From JACKDX01 sp964640175 (GTDB lineage Bacteria; Myxococcota_A; Polyangia; Polyangiales; GCA-016699535): a DNA stretch of 64,000 nucleotides. The translations under genes and the position numbers were made by a program. How positions within the stretch are numbered: the stretch's first letter is position 1; every line of letters begins with the position of its first letter. The notes under the pieces were generated by a model. That model did not search any database, was not told where the DNA came from, and worked only from the letters and a program-made list of their open reading frames with translations. Shown one piece after another: positions 19,117 to 29,190 of this stretch. The DNA lies in assembly GCA_964640175.1 (NCBI GenBank), contig CAZXFW010000003.1:62001-126000 (forward strand), given 5' to 3'.

Positions 19117-20025
19117 TTACAACCAGCCTTTTTTGTGAAACCAAATTCCCAATGCACTCGCGGTGATTCCTAACACCGCCAAGATTGCAGCATAGCCGTA
19201 GCGCCAACCGAGTTCAGGCATGTGTTGAAAATTCATACCGTAAACTCCAACAATAAATGTAAGTGGCATAAAAATGACAGAAAACACTGTCAACGTGCGC
19301 ATCACCTTGTTAGTTCCATGAGAGACCAACCCAAGTTGCACCGCAAGTAGGTTGCGTAGATCATCGAGTAACGTGTCTGCAAAGAACTGCAAGCTTTCAA
19401 GCCGTTCGCGAAGATCCTGTCGAATTGGAAGAATCGCACTGGCATGCGGTTCAAACTTCAAAACCGCATCACGGATATGCCAAAACAGCCTTTTGGTTAC
19501 AGTCAGCCTTGCTTGCGTATGAAAGAACGCATCCCAATGCGCGGCATCCTGATGGTCGGACAAAACAGTGCTTTCAAACGCATGCGCTTCCTGCTCTGCG
19601 ATTTCCAACAAACGATGGTAGGTCTCAACCGAAGCAAGTAAAATCTCCAGTAAGATCACCTGCAAGTGCATAGGCGCTTTAGCAGCACTGTACTTTTCAC
19701 GAATAGGCACCATAAAGCTTTGATCTTTACGGTGCACCGTGATCAGAAACCGTTCGCCAAGAAACAGCGCTATCTTACGCGTCAGCGCTTGCACACTTGT
19801 TTCGGTGACAGATGCATTCTCATCAAACGCACGTACGATAATAAACGTTACATCCCCAGACTGTTCATACTTTGGCAAATGAAACGGCTGCAAGCAATCG
19901 GCCACAAGCGTCGGGTGTAAACCGTAATCGCGTGAAAGACAGGCAAGCTCTTCAGGAGTGGGATCAACCACATCCAGCCATACCAGGGGCGCCGGCTCTG
20001 CCTCACGTCGTACTACGTTAATCAT
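19117..20025 (-). CDS. corA: CorA-family divalent cation transporter
   Basis: About 302 residues. The C-terminal pair of membrane helices carries the family signature YGMNF with the outer loop QHMPELGW, followed by a Lys/Trp-rich end. The N-terminal two thirds form the usual alpha/beta and long-helix funnel. The ATG at 20025 matches homologues; an in-frame TTG at 20070 with AGGA upstream would add 15 residues. Imports Mg2+/Co2+ by family. It is divergent from the DabA operon, with about 260 bases between the starts. Confidence 0.88.
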   Translation of the reverse strand: MINVVRREAEPAPLVWLDVVDPTPEELACLSRDYGLHPTLVADCLQPFHLPKYEQSGDVTFIIVRAFDENASVTETSVQALTRKIALFLGERFLITVHRKDQSFMVPIREKYSAAKAPMHLQVILLEILLASVETYHRLLEIAEQEAHAFESTVLSDHQDAAHWDAFFHTQARLTVTKRLFWHIRDAVLKFEPHASAILPIRQDLRERLESLQFFADTLLDDLRNLLAVQLGLVSHGTNKVMRTLTVFSVIFMPLTFIVGVYGMNFQHMPELGWRYGYAAILAVLGITASALGIWFHKKGWL

Positions 20026-20285
20026 CTTCGACCAGTGTACCGTTTTAACGCACACCTCCCTAAGCCTCAAGTTTTCCTAAGACTAGGTGGCTGGAGTAGC
20101 TTGCCATGGCAAATTCTCACGATCAAACACTAAACACGGATCGCTGGAAAGCCGTTATTCCTACATATTTTTAAATATCTGGTTCTGTGAAGTACTATAA
20201 TCATGCGTCATGGCCGAACACCTGTCTGGTCTATGCAAAGGAATTGCTGTCTCTGATGCATACATTACGTGAAAGCTCCAAAATA

Positions 20286-23156
20286 ATGGGTGATCCGATG
20301 AGCACCCGTTTAGCCCATGTAATCCAAGAAATCGCGGAGCTGCTTCCGGCACAAGGCCCAATCAGTGTATTCGTCCATCATAACACACTGCATGCTTTCG
20401 AAGGACGGACATTTGAGGAGGCCGTAATTACTGCGGGGCAACAATTAGGTTGTCAGCCGTTTCTTTCCGCAGAGCGCTACCGTGCTGAACTCAACACCGG
20501 ACGCATTGCTGATACAGACATCGAAACAGTACTGAATGCAGAACTTGGCCCCACCGGAGCTGCCTGGGTAGTCGGCGGAGTTTCGCGTTTCGATCTGCGC
20601 AAGAGAATAGTTATGCAAGGCATCCCAGAGGTGCGTGGTCAGGCGCTCAATTGGCTTCTTACGGAAACATCCGTGCTTGAAACAAAAGGTGCCTTATGGA
20701 ATGCATGTTTGAAGGCGATACAACAGTTAGATAGCTATCCATTCGAGCAGCGCCAGATTTTACATAGACACCGAGATCTATTGCGTGAAACTTGCGGCAT
20801 CGATACAGATGAATGGGTTCATCCAGTGTTGATCAGGTTTGTGAGCGCTTACCTCGATCAAGGCATTGCGCATTGGCCGATGACCGACCGTAGCCGCGGC
20901 ATGTATCAATGTTTTCTGGAAGTCTATGGTGACTCATTGGCAGGCATGTCTGGAGCTTGGGCCCGTATACTTCCTGTGCTTCTGCAGAACGAAAGCAAGC
21001 AAATGACAAGTTCGCTCGCCTCGATTGAAAACTCACTGTGTGAGCTCGGTGTTCTCGAAGAACAGTGGCATACATTTTTGCTTCCCACAATGCTTGCCTT
21101 GCGCGGCTGGGCGGGCATGGTGAATCAGATTCAACGACGGCCTGATCGCGTGCCTGCTCAGGCCATGCCCGCTACACTGATCGATTTTTTAGCGATACGC
21201 TTGCTATTGGAACGTGCAGCTCTTTCGTATGCGGCAAAGTCTCTCGTCCATTTTAACGGGCCACTCTCAGAACTGCGTACACATCTTAATGAAACAATTG
21301 CTCCAGCGCGCGCCCCTTCTAACGTTGACCTTACCTGGCCGCTATTTTGTATCGCTCAGCTCTGTGGCTTAGATGCCACTTTTGTCGAACAACTGTCCAG
21401 AGCTGACATCCATGCCCTGCAGCATGAGCTTGCGATATTTAACAGCACAGAACAACGACGTATTTTACACCTTGCATACGAACGACACTTGCGGGCTCAA
21501 GTTTATGACGCGCTTGTTCAACATTCACAAGACAAAACACTTGCGACTCCGGAATTTCAGGCAGTTTTCTGCATCGATGAACGAGAAGAATCCATGCGCC
21601 GTCATCTTGAGGAAGTGGATCCTGCGGTAGAAACGCTTAGTACGGTTGGTTTTTTTGGTGTAGCGATGTATTATCAAGCCACCACCGATGCGCATCCGCG
21701 GCCTTTATGTCCGATTGTCATACAACCGGAGCACTACGTCACGGAAATCCAAGAAGATCCTGAAAGTGAAGGCGTCCGTTGGCAACGTATTCGTCGAAAA
21801 GGCACGGGACATGTAAGCAAAGCGTTATACTTAGCGAGCCGTACACTCGTACGAGGCGCGCTCATGACGACGCTCTTAGGAGCACTCTATGCTGTTCCGC
21901 TGGTGCTTCAGGTACTGTTTCCTTGGGTTGCTCGGCGGCTTAGTAGGCTACACTTGCCGATGGACCCCAAGGATAATCGCACTCGGCTTGTGTTAGAACA
22001 AAAAACAATCACACCGCCAATCGGCGAGTTTTACGGATTTACCGTACAGCAAATGGCGACGATTGTCCGGACGCTTCTTGAAAATGTTGGCATGGTGGAT
22101 CGTTTATCACCGCTCGTTGTCATCGTAGGACACGGTTCGAACAGTTTAAACAACCCACATGAATCCGCCTATGATTGTGGAGCATGTGGAGGTGGGCGAG
22201 GCGGCCCAAACGCGCGTGCATTCGCACAGATGGCCAATGATCCTCGTGTACGAGAGCAGCTTGCGCTTGAAGGTGTGTCGATTTCTAACAGCACGTGTTT
22301 TATCGGGGCAAAGCGCAATACCAGCGATAACTCGGTCACCTTCTTTGATGTTGATCGCTTGCCTGAACAGTTTCACTCGCTGTTCAAGCGAGTTCAAGCA
22401 TCGTTTGAACGAGCTCGTACTCGCGAAGCACACGAGCGTTGCCGACGTTTTGAAACCGTACCTTCGTGGTTTAACTCACGCGCAGCTCTGATGCACGTTG
22501 AAGCGCGATCCGCTGATCTTGCGCAGCCGCGTCCAGAATGTGGCCATGCTACCAACGCATTTTGCGTGATCGGCAGACGTTCCCGAACCAGGAATTTATT
22601 TTTAGATCGTAGAGCTTTTCTCGCATCTTATGATCCTACGCACGATATCGATGGAAATATTTTAGAAAAACAGCTTGATGCAGTTGTTCCTGTTGTAGCG
22701 GGAATCACCCTCGAATACTATTTCAGCTACGTCGACCCAATTGGCTATGGCTGCGGAACAAAGCTTCCGCACAATATTACAAGTCTGTTAGGTGTCATGG
22801 ATGGGTCGCAAAGCGACCTGCGTACGGGGCTTCCCTGGCAAATGATCGAAATCCATGAACCTGTACGTCCCTGTTTCATCGTCGAATGCACGCGTGACCA
22901 GTTACTCCAGGTTGTCCACAGAAATGAATCCTTACGCCGGCTTGTAGAACATCGCTGGATTTTCTTGGCTTGCTTAGAGCCAACTGAAAATGAGCTATAT
23001 GAGCTTACCCTTGATACCTTCGAGCGCTGGAACCCTGAGGGAGAGCTCGCAGTGATCTACGGCAACTCCGTGGCGTGGTATCGGGGAAAGCGTGATCATC
23101 TAGCTTTTGTAGAACTTAAACGGCCCGTAGATCGGTCTATTCGAGCTCACCTATGA
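20286..23156 (+). CDS. dabA: DabA: inorganic carbon transporter zinc subunit (DUF2309)
   Basis: About 956 residues. This is the DUF2309/UPF0753 family shown to work with a NuoL-like subunit as an energy-coupled inorganic carbon accumulation pump. The beta-carbonic-anhydrase-like zinc ligands are present: FCIDERE (Cys, Asp), VGHGSNSLNNPHES (His) and AYDCGACGG (Cys). The N-terminal VFVHHNTLHAFEG is also family-typical. The frame opens at GTG 20187, but homology begins near the ATGs at 20286/20298. The stop overlaps the start of the antiporter-like gene. Cytoplasmic, membrane-associated through its partner. The zinc site looks intact, so I expect an active pump. Confidence 0.9.
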   Translation: MGDPMSTRLAHVIQEIAELLPAQGPISVFVHHNTLHAFEGRTFEEAVITAGQQLGCQPFLSAERYRAELNTGRIADTDIETVLNAELGPTGAAWVVGGVSRFDLRKRIVMQGIPEVRGQALNWLLTETSVLETKGALWNACLKAIQQLDSYPFEQRQILHRHRDLLRETCGIDTDEWVHPVLIRFVSAYLDQGIAHWPMTDRSRGMYQCFLEVYGDSLAGMSGAWARILPVLLQNESKQMTSSLASIENSLCELGVLEEQWHTFLLPTMLALRGWAGMVNQIQRRPDRVPAQAMPATLIDFLAIRLLLERAALSYAAKSLVHFNGPLSELRTHLNETIAPARAPSNVDLTWPLFCIAQLCGLDATFVEQLSRADIHALQHELAIFNSTEQRRILHLAYERHLRAQVYDALVQHSQDKTLATPEFQAVFCIDEREESMRRHLEEVDPAVETLSTVGFFGVAMYYQATTDAHPRPLCPIVIQPEHYVTEIQEDPESEGVRWQRIRRKGTGHVSKALYLASRTLVRGALMTTLLGALYAVPLVLQVLFPWVARRLSRLHLPMDPKDNRTRLVLEQKTITPPIGEFYGFTVQQMATIVRTLLENVGMVDRLSPLVVIVGHGSNSLNNPHESAYDCGACGGGRGGPNARAFAQMANDPRVREQLALEGVSISNSTCFIGAKRNTSDNSVTFFDVDRLPEQFHSLFKRVQASFERARTREAHERCRRFETVPSWFNSRAALMHVEARSADLAQPRPECGHATNAFCVIGRRSRTRNLFLDRRAFLASYDPTHDIDGNILEKQLDAVVPVVAGITLEYYFSYVDPIGYGCGTKLPHNITSLLGVMDGSQSDLRTGLPWQMIEIHEPVRPCFIVECTRDQLLQVVHRNESLRRLVEHRWIFLACLEPTENELYELTLDTFERWNPEGELAVIYGNSVAWYRGKRDHLAFVELKRPVDRSIRAHL

Positions 23157-24514
23157 TGGAAGTGTCCACGCTTCTGCAATTGGCTGTCATGGTAGCACTT
23201 GGCGCACCAGCAATGTTGCTTGCTACGCTAATCGTAGCCTTGTTGATACAACGATCTCCACGGGAAGTTTTCGTGGCTGTGCTCACGCAAACGAGTTTAT
23301 GGCTTAGCTTTTTTGCCACAATGGTTGCGCTTGTCTTGTTCTTTGCATCCGGTGCGAAACCCACCGTTGCTTCTTATGGATCTTGGTTTTCAGCAGGTAA
23401 GGTTGGTTTTAAGTTTGACTTCCTCATTGATGGCTGGTCACTCGGTTTTGCTACGCTTTTATCCGGAATTTGCGTGATTGTAGCTGCTTTTTCGGGGCGC
23501 TATCTTCACCGTGAGACAGGTTATCATCGCTATTTTGTCCTTCTTGCCCTTTTTGTTGTTGGGATGTTGCTAGTCGCATTGGCAGGTAGCATCGAAGTGC
23601 TTTTTGCTGGCTGGGAACTGATTGGCTTAAGTTCAGCTTTATTGGTTGGATTTTTTCACGAACGTGCTGCATCGGTTGCTAACGCATTTCGCGTCATGGT
23701 TGTCTATCGCGTAGGTGATACAGCGATGTTATCAGCGGCCGTGCTTGTTCATCATTGGGCAGGTAGTGGCAGTCTTTCGTTGCTTTTTTCCGGACACCCC
23801 GAAACATCGTCAACTCTATCCCTCACACAAGCCACAGTGATCGCTGTGTTATTGATCGCTGCGGTTGCGGCCAAAAGTGCTCTGCTTCCCTTTTCTGGTT
23901 GGCTTCCGCGCGCCATGGAAGGACCGACTCCCTCAAGTGCTGTTTATTATGGAGCACTATCGGTCCATGCCGGGTGTTTTCTTTTGTTACGCGCCCAACC
24001 GTTGCTTGAGCAATCTCCGCTTGCGCGTGGGCTTGCAGTTCTTGCAGGCGCGAGCACAGCGCTTTATGCAACGTTGACTGCACGTGTACAAACCGATGTG
24101 AAGTCTGCCCTCGCATATGCGTCACTCACCCAGGTTGGCTTCATTGTGGTCGAGATTGCTCTAGGCTTACAAATCATTGCGTTTGTCCATATGATCGGCA
24201 ACGCATGTTTGCGTTTGTTGCAGTTCTTGAGTGCGTCGAATGCACTGCACGATCTTCGTAGCGTGGAAAATGCTCTAGGCACGTATCTTAACAGTGCTCA
24301 AGTCCGCGATATCAGGACAAAACCTGCCGCATACCGCAGGCTTTATCTGTTTGCGCTAGAACGCGGCTTTATAGATCCACTCATGGAGTGTTTCATCGTC
24401 ATTCCATTTACACGCATTGCAGCATTCATGGACCACGTCGACCGAGTGCTTTCGGGAGACCATGACACGCTGCGTGCCAAAATCTTTCCAAAGGGCAATC
24501 ATCATCATGAATGA
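23153..24514 (+). CDS. dabB: DabB-like/NuoL-like proton-translocating membrane subunit
   Basis: 453 residues, polytopic, of the proton-antiporter (NuoL/MrpA/DabB) family. Charged residues essential for proton movement in NuoL are all visible: Glu in LFAGWELIGL (helix 5), Lys in AKSALLPF (helix 7), His in LSVHAG (helix 8) and Lys in TDVKSALAYASL (helix 12). It overlaps dabA by four bases and the next gene by eight. It should couple ion movement to CO2 capture by DabA. It is shorter than many DabB proteins, ending with a basic/His tail. Confidence 0.87.
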   Translation: MMEVSTLLQLAVMVALGAPAMLLATLIVALLIQRSPREVFVAVLTQTSLWLSFFATMVALVLFFASGAKPTVASYGSWFSAGKVGFKFDFLIDGWSLGFATLLSGICVIVAAFSGRYLHRETGYHRYFVLLALFVVGMLLVALAGSIEVLFAGWELIGLSSALLVGFFHERAASVANAFRVMVVYRVGDTAMLSAAVLVHHWAGSGSLSLLFSGHPETSSTLSLTQATVIAVLLIAAVAAKSALLPFSGWLPRAMEGPTPSSAVYYGALSVHAGCFLLLRAQPLLEQSPLARGLAVLAGASTALYATLTARVQTDVKSALAYASLTQVGFIVVEIALGLQIIAFVHMIGNACLRLLQFLSASNALHDLRSVENALGTYLNSAQVRDIRTKPAAYRRLYLFALERGFIDPLMECFIVIPFTRIAAFMDHVDRVLSGDHDTLRAKIFPKGNHHHE

Positions 24515-25904
24515 GGTTGTTTTGTGGCTTGCTTTCCTTGCAGCTCTGCCAGCCTTTGTGGTGCTTGCGTCTTTTTTTACGCTCAAGGTTGAGCGACTTC
24601 GAAGCATAGCGGTTGTGTGTGCGACCGGATCTCTGCTGGTCTCTATTCTGCCCCAATGGTTCTTAACACTTCGTCTCTGGGAGTTCGCGCCCTTACGCAC
24701 GCATGCCGGGCTTTGGGGATCAAGCCTGCTGCGCATGAGCACTCTATCTTCTATCCTATTGCCGTTTACGGCATGCCTTTGGCTATTGACGGTTGCCGCG
24801 ACTCCGCGTGGGAGACTTGATCGCGCGGGCTTATGTCGCACCGCTATCGCAACGCTTCTAACGTTTGTTTCGTTTCTGACCATTAATCCAGCACTTTTAG
24901 CGATATGTTGGCTTGGATCGGTGCTGGTTTTCTTAGCTGCGCTCTCTGTACCCCAGCATCGGCGTGCCTGGCGCATTGCGATAACCTATCTCGGAGCGTC
25001 CACCATCTTCTTCATTGTAGGCGTTTTCATCATTGCTGAGTGCGGGCCCCGTAACGCCCAATATCAACCCATAGGCATCGGGCTCATTGCGCTTGCTGCG
25101 CTGATACGCAAAGGAATCTTCCCCTTTCATGCTTGGGTTGCCGAGGTGTGCGATCGGGGTCGCCTTGGACCGACAGTGCTTTTCAGCGCTCCACAGGTAG
25201 GTGCTTATGTCACAGCCATGCTAGTGGTGCCACAGGCAACCCCTGCGTTGCTACACGTGATTACTATCCTAGCACTTGTTACAGCTGTCTACAGTGCCAT
25301 ACTGGCACTCGTACAAGCAGAAGCGCGCCGGACATGCGGTTACTTATTTGTCAGCCAATCAGCGTTTGTCATGGCTGGGCTCGATGGCACAAGCCATGAA
25401 GCGCTTACTGGTTCTATGGTGATATGGTTTTCATCGGGGCTTGCTTTTGCAGGCCTGTCTCGGTGCGTGCTGGTGCTCGAAGCAAGACGTGGTCGCCTCG
25501 ATTTGAGGCAGTACCATGGCGGATACGAACACATGCCACTTTTAGCCGCTAGCTTTTTGGTGATGGGCCTTGCCTGTATTGGCTTTCCAGGAACACTTGG
25601 ATTCGTTGGCGAAGAAATGCTGATCAGCGGCGCGATTGAAGTTTTTCCAGTCCTTGGCTTTTTCGTGATACTTGCCGGAGCGTTGACTGGCTTAGCTGTA
25701 CTGAGAATGTATTTCTCTCTATTTTGTGGCAAGCGTGACAATACCTTTCCTCTAGTTCTCTCACGCCGCGAACGAATAGCATTTGCAGCAGTGGCTATCA
25801 TCCTTGTTGGATTTGGACTCGCTCCAAATCCCATGGTGAGCCAACTGACTCAGTCAAGCACACATATCTTATCCCTGCGCAACAGGCACGCTGCCGAACC
25901 TTAG
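24507..25904 (+). CDS. Second antiporter-like membrane subunit (NuoM/NuoN-like)
   Basis: 465 residues from ATG 24507, which overlaps the preceding stop. About 13 membrane helices of the complex-I antiporter family. IRKGIFPFHAWVAEV keeps the helix-7 Lys. The helix-5 segment reads CWLGSVLVF, without the usual Glu, and the helix-12 segment reads EARRTCGYLF, with Arg replacing Lys. GFVGEEML near the end is family-typical. The altered channel residues suggest a structural or regulatory subunit, or a different coupling mode. Classical DAB systems have one such subunit, so this third gene is notable. Confidence 0.83.
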   Translation: MNEVVLWLAFLAALPAFVVLASFFTLKVERLRSIAVVCATGSLLVSILPQWFLTLRLWEFAPLRTHAGLWGSSLLRMSTLSSILLPFTACLWLLTVAATPRGRLDRAGLCRTAIATLLTFVSFLTINPALLAICWLGSVLVFLAALSVPQHRRAWRIAITYLGASTIFFIVGVFIIAECGPRNAQYQPIGIGLIALAALIRKGIFPFHAWVAEVCDRGRLGPTVLFSAPQVGAYVTAMLVVPQATPALLHVITILALVTAVYSAILALVQAEARRTCGYLFVSQSAFVMAGLDGTSHEALTGSMVIWFSSGLAFAGLSRCVLVLEARRGRLDLRQYHGGYEHMPLLAASFLVMGLACIGFPGTLGFVGEEMLISGAIEVFPVLGFFVILAGALTGLAVLRMYFSLFCGKRDNTFPLVLSRRERIAFAAVAIILVGFGLAPNPMVSQLTQSSTHILSLRNRHAAEP

Positions 25905-25944
25905 TCATTCGGTAAATATGTAAAAACTAAACATTTAAACTTTG

Positions 25945-26018
<74 letters not shown>

Positions 26019-26069
26019 AATAAGCGGTATCGCGGCTTTTAGCGTGAGCAGAGGTTACTGTCAAAAGGT

Positions 26070-27572
26070 TTAGCCAGGCTCGCGCCGCTGGCTTGCCACC
26101 TTTAACGCCAAGAGGCTCGCGCGGGCTTTGTTGAGGGTTTCCTGGTATTCGCCCTCGGGATTGCTGGCCTCCACGATGCCTGCCCCCGCCTGCATGCGGT
26201 ACTCCCCGCCCGACTCGACCACGGTACGAATCGCGATCGCCATATCCATGGTGCCCTCAAAACTCAGATACCCAATGGCGCCGCCGTAGATGCCGCGTCG
26301 CACCGGTTCCAGCTCGTCAATGATTTGCATCGCTCGAATCTTAGGCGCTCCCGTCAGGGTGCCGGCCGGAAAAGTCGCTTGGAGCACATCGATAGCGTCT
26401 CGATCTTCTGAGAGCTCACCGCGAACGTTGGAAACGATGTGCATCACATGCGAATAGCGCTCAACGGCCATGCGCTCGGTAAGCTCCACTGACCCTGTAC
26501 GACAGATGCGCCCCACATCGTTGCGTCCCAAGTCCACCAACATGACATGCTCGGCCAGCTCCTTCGGATCTGCCAAAAGCTCCTGTTCAATGCGTATATC
26601 TTCTTCAATGTCTGCGCTGCGCGGCCGCGTGCCTGCGATCGGCCTCACCTCGACCACGCCGTCGGTCAGTCTGACCATGGTTTCGGGACTGGCCCCCGCA
26701 ATGCGCAAGCCCGGAAACCGCAAAAAATAATTGTACGGCGACGGATTGATCATCCGCATCGCACGATACACATCAAACGGATCAATCCCCTCACTGGGCA
26801 CTGAAAAACACTGCGAAAGGACCACTTGGTAGATGTCTCCTGCACGAATGTATTCGCGCGCACGTTCCACTGCCTCACAAAACTTGGCTTTGTCAAACGA
26901 CGACGATGGCAATGACTCCGACGCTTGCATCTCCACGTCAAGATCCAACTCCGCAAGTCGTGGCGGCGCATGGAGCATGGCACGTGCGTGTTGAAGGTGC
27001 TCCACGGCGTTTTCATACGCGTGTTTGAGGTTTGTCTTTTCGTCCACACTCACGGCTCGTACGATGCGCAACGTCTGGAGCAAGTTGTCAAAGATGATCA
27101 CCGTGCCGCCCACCGCAAACGCAAAATCAGGAACCGAAGGTGATGCCGCCTTCCCCGCACCTACTTTAGGCTCAAATCCACGCACCGCATCATAGGAAAC
27201 ATACCCGACCGCCCCACCCCAAAAGTACGGCAACCAGGGCAATGCCGCGGTGCGATAGCGCTTCAATAAGGCGCGCAGGCTCTGCCACGGATTATCAGGC
27301 GTGGTGATGTGGGTACGCTCTTGGGTAATCTGCTCGAAACGCCCTTCACTCCCGATCACGATGACTTCGGGATCACATCCGACAAAACTGTAGCGGCCCA
27401 CCCGCTCGCCACCCACCACACTTTCAAGAAGATAACTGCCCTCTTGTTGGCCCACCGCTGCAAATGCGCCTACAGGTGTCAGCGTGTCTGCCACCAACGG
27501 CAAAGACACCGGCACCACGGTGGCATCGCTTGCCAAACGGCAAAATTCATCAAAATCAGGCTCAAAACGCAT
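26070..27572 (-). CDS. trpE: Anthranilate synthase component I
   Basis: 500 residues, normal TrpE size. The chorismate-binding C-terminal domain contains PAGTLTGAPKIRAM, IAGTRPRG-like ARP motifs (IAGTRPRSADIEED), DLGRNDVGRI and GGAIGYLSF. The N-terminal part has the LLESV regulatory-site element typical of feedback-sensitive TrpE. Converts chorismate with ammonia from the TrpG glutaminase to anthranilate. No trpG or other trp gene is adjacent; the gene is monocistronic here. The start is only 29 bases from the divergent coaBC start. Confidence 0.95.
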   Translation of the reverse strand: MRFEPDFDEFCRLASDATVVPVSLPLVADTLTPVGAFAAVGQQEGSYLLESVVGGERVGRYSFVGCDPEVIVIGSEGRFEQITQERTHITTPDNPWQSLRALLKRYRTAALPWLPYFWGGAVGYVSYDAVRGFEPKVGAGKAASPSVPDFAFAVGGTVIIFDNLLQTLRIVRAVSVDEKTNLKHAYENAVEHLQHARAMLHAPPRLAELDLDVEMQASESLPSSSFDKAKFCEAVERAREYIRAGDIYQVVLSQCFSVPSEGIDPFDVYRAMRMINPSPYNYFLRFPGLRIAGASPETMVRLTDGVVEVRPIAGTRPRSADIEEDIRIEQELLADPKELAEHVMLVDLGRNDVGRICRTGSVELTERMAVERYSHVMHIVSNVRGELSEDRDAIDVLQATFPAGTLTGAPKIRAMQIIDELEPVRRGIYGGAIGYLSFEGTMDMAIAIRTVVESGGEYRMQAGAGIVEASNPEGEYQETLNKARASLLALKVASQRREPG

Positions 27573-27601
27573 CAGAACTCAGGATATGTTATAAGGAGAA
27601 C

Positions 27602-28846
27602 GTGGACTTGCAGACTAAACCAAAAGTGCTGCTCTGTGTAGCGGGCGGCATTGCCGCCTACAAAAGCGTGGTGTTGCTGCGCGAGCTTTTGCATCGAGGC
27701 TACGAATGCCGCGTGGCCATGACGCATTCGGCCTCTAAGTTCATCGGCGCCGCCACGTTTAGCGGCCTGACGGGGCAACAGACGGTGACCGACTTGTGGG
27801 ACCAAGCCCACGCTGGCGAAATCCACGTCGAGCTTGCCGCATGGGCGGATGCCATCGTCGTTGCACCAGCCACAGCCAATCTCCTAAGCCGAGCTGCTGC
27901 AGGAGGCGCAGACGACGTGGTCCTTGCAACACTCTTGTGCAGCAATACGCCGGTGCTCTACGCCCCTGCCATGCATCATACCATGTGGCATCATCCTGCC
28001 ACGCAACACAACGTTACACTGCTCACGCAACATGGCGCGCATATCGTTGGGCCGGAGCATGGCGAGCTTGCTAGCGGCGAGCACGGCATGGGCCGCATGA
28101 GCGATCCCGATCAGATTGCCAACGCCTTGGACATCTTGCTTACCACCCAAAACGACTTGCGTGGTGTGCGCGTGTTGATCACTGCAGGCCCCACGCATGA
28201 AGATCTTGATCCCGTTCGGTTCATTGGCAATCGTTCGAGCGGCAAGATGGGTTATGCACTGGCGAGACGTGCAGCCGCGCGTGGTGCAAACGTAACGTTG
28301 ATCAGTGGCCCTGTGTCTTTGACACCGCCTCACAATGTCGCCCTCGTGCGCGTCCGCTCCGCCAGCGAGATGCACGACGCCATCATGCAGCACCTTGGCG
28401 AAACCGATGTGCTCATCATGGCAGCCGCAGTGGCAGACTATCGCCCCAAAGAAGCGGCCCCTCACAAGCTCCACAAAGAAGACCAAGAACGCGCGTTGGT
28501 GCTCGTGCCCAACGTCGACATCCTTGCCACAATTGGCAAGAACATAAGCATAAATACGCCAATTTTAGTAGGTTTTTCGCTAGAAACCGACAACGTTGTC
28601 GAGCGTGCCCGCGCCAAGCTCCTTAAAAAACGGCTTGATCTGGTGGTGGCCAACCGTGCTGAAGACGCCTTGGAAACCGACAGCACGACCATCACCCTGA
28701 TCTCCAAAGAAGGTGAGCAATCGCTTGGCCCCCTGTCAAAGTCTCAGGCTGCAGATCACATCCTCGATGCCGCATACGAGCGCTGGATGCTGCGGCAGAA
28801 CGAATCCGAACGCCCCACCCTGACGCTCATCGATAGCGCTCAGTGA
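27602..28846 (+). CDS. coaBC: Bifunctional phosphopantothenoylcysteine decarboxylase/PPC synthetase
   Basis: 414 residues from GTG 27602, preceded by AAGGAG. The N-terminal flavoprotein CoaC domain shows GGIAAYKS, the catalytic His in GEIHVELA, and the PAMHHTMWHHPA segment. The C-terminal CoaB domain starts at VLITAGPTHEDLDPVRF and includes RSSGKMGYALA and AAAVADYRPK. Two steps of coenzyme A synthesis in the cytoplasm. The frame is open further upstream into the trpE 5' end, but homology and the ribosome site fix the start at 27602. Confidence 0.95.
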   Translation: MDLQTKPKVLLCVAGGIAAYKSVVLLRELLHRGYECRVAMTHSASKFIGAATFSGLTGQQTVTDLWDQAHAGEIHVELAAWADAIVVAPATANLLSRAAAGGADDVVLATLLCSNTPVLYAPAMHHTMWHHPATQHNVTLLTQHGAHIVGPEHGELASGEHGMGRMSDPDQIANALDILLTTQNDLRGVRVLITAGPTHEDLDPVRFIGNRSSGKMGYALARRAAARGANVTLISGPVSLTPPHNVALVRVRSASEMHDAIMQHLGETDVLIMAAAVADYRPKEAAPHKLHKEDQERALVLVPNVDILATIGKNISINTPILVGFSLETDNVVERARAKLLKKRLDLVVANRAEDALETDSTTITLISKEGEQSLGPLSKSQAADHILDAAYERWMLRQNESERPTLTLIDSAQ

Positions 28847-29190
28847 CGGGTCTCAGAACGTTGAGTATACAATAGAATTAGCTATTTTGGGCTTTAAAGG
28901 ATGTTGTCAATCCGTGTGCCCACCTACAGCCCATCCCGTTGGGCTTAAAACGCGCTGACGTGCTAGTACCTTTTGACCCCACACGCACCTTTTTTAGACA
29001 GCTCAGACCCCAGTTGCTGCATGGTAACCACTCGCTACCCATTCCTTACTTTGCCGGTTGCTTGCCGTTACTCTCCGTCCATCGGACGGGACAACTGGTA
29101 CAAAATGGGCGAGCCTGAGTTGAATTCTAAATACTTCCTAAGTTCGGCATGGATTGTGGCATGAAATTTGCGTCCTGCTAAAGCATTCCG
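28847..29190. other. 344-base intergenic region, no gene recognised
   Basis: Holds a short inverted repeat AGCCCA/TGGGCT (28928-28945) followed by TTAAAA, a weak terminator candidate for coaBC. A second hairpin CCGTCC-ATC-GGACGG lies at 29075-29089. A 63-codon frame at 28973-29164 looks non-coding. The region presumably contains the promoter of the downstream lipoprotein gene. Confidence 0.5.

Noticed and set aside
28973..29164. 63-residue protein in the coaBC downstream gap
   Set aside because: No signal peptide, ribosome site or conserved pattern; composition looks like non-coding sequence.
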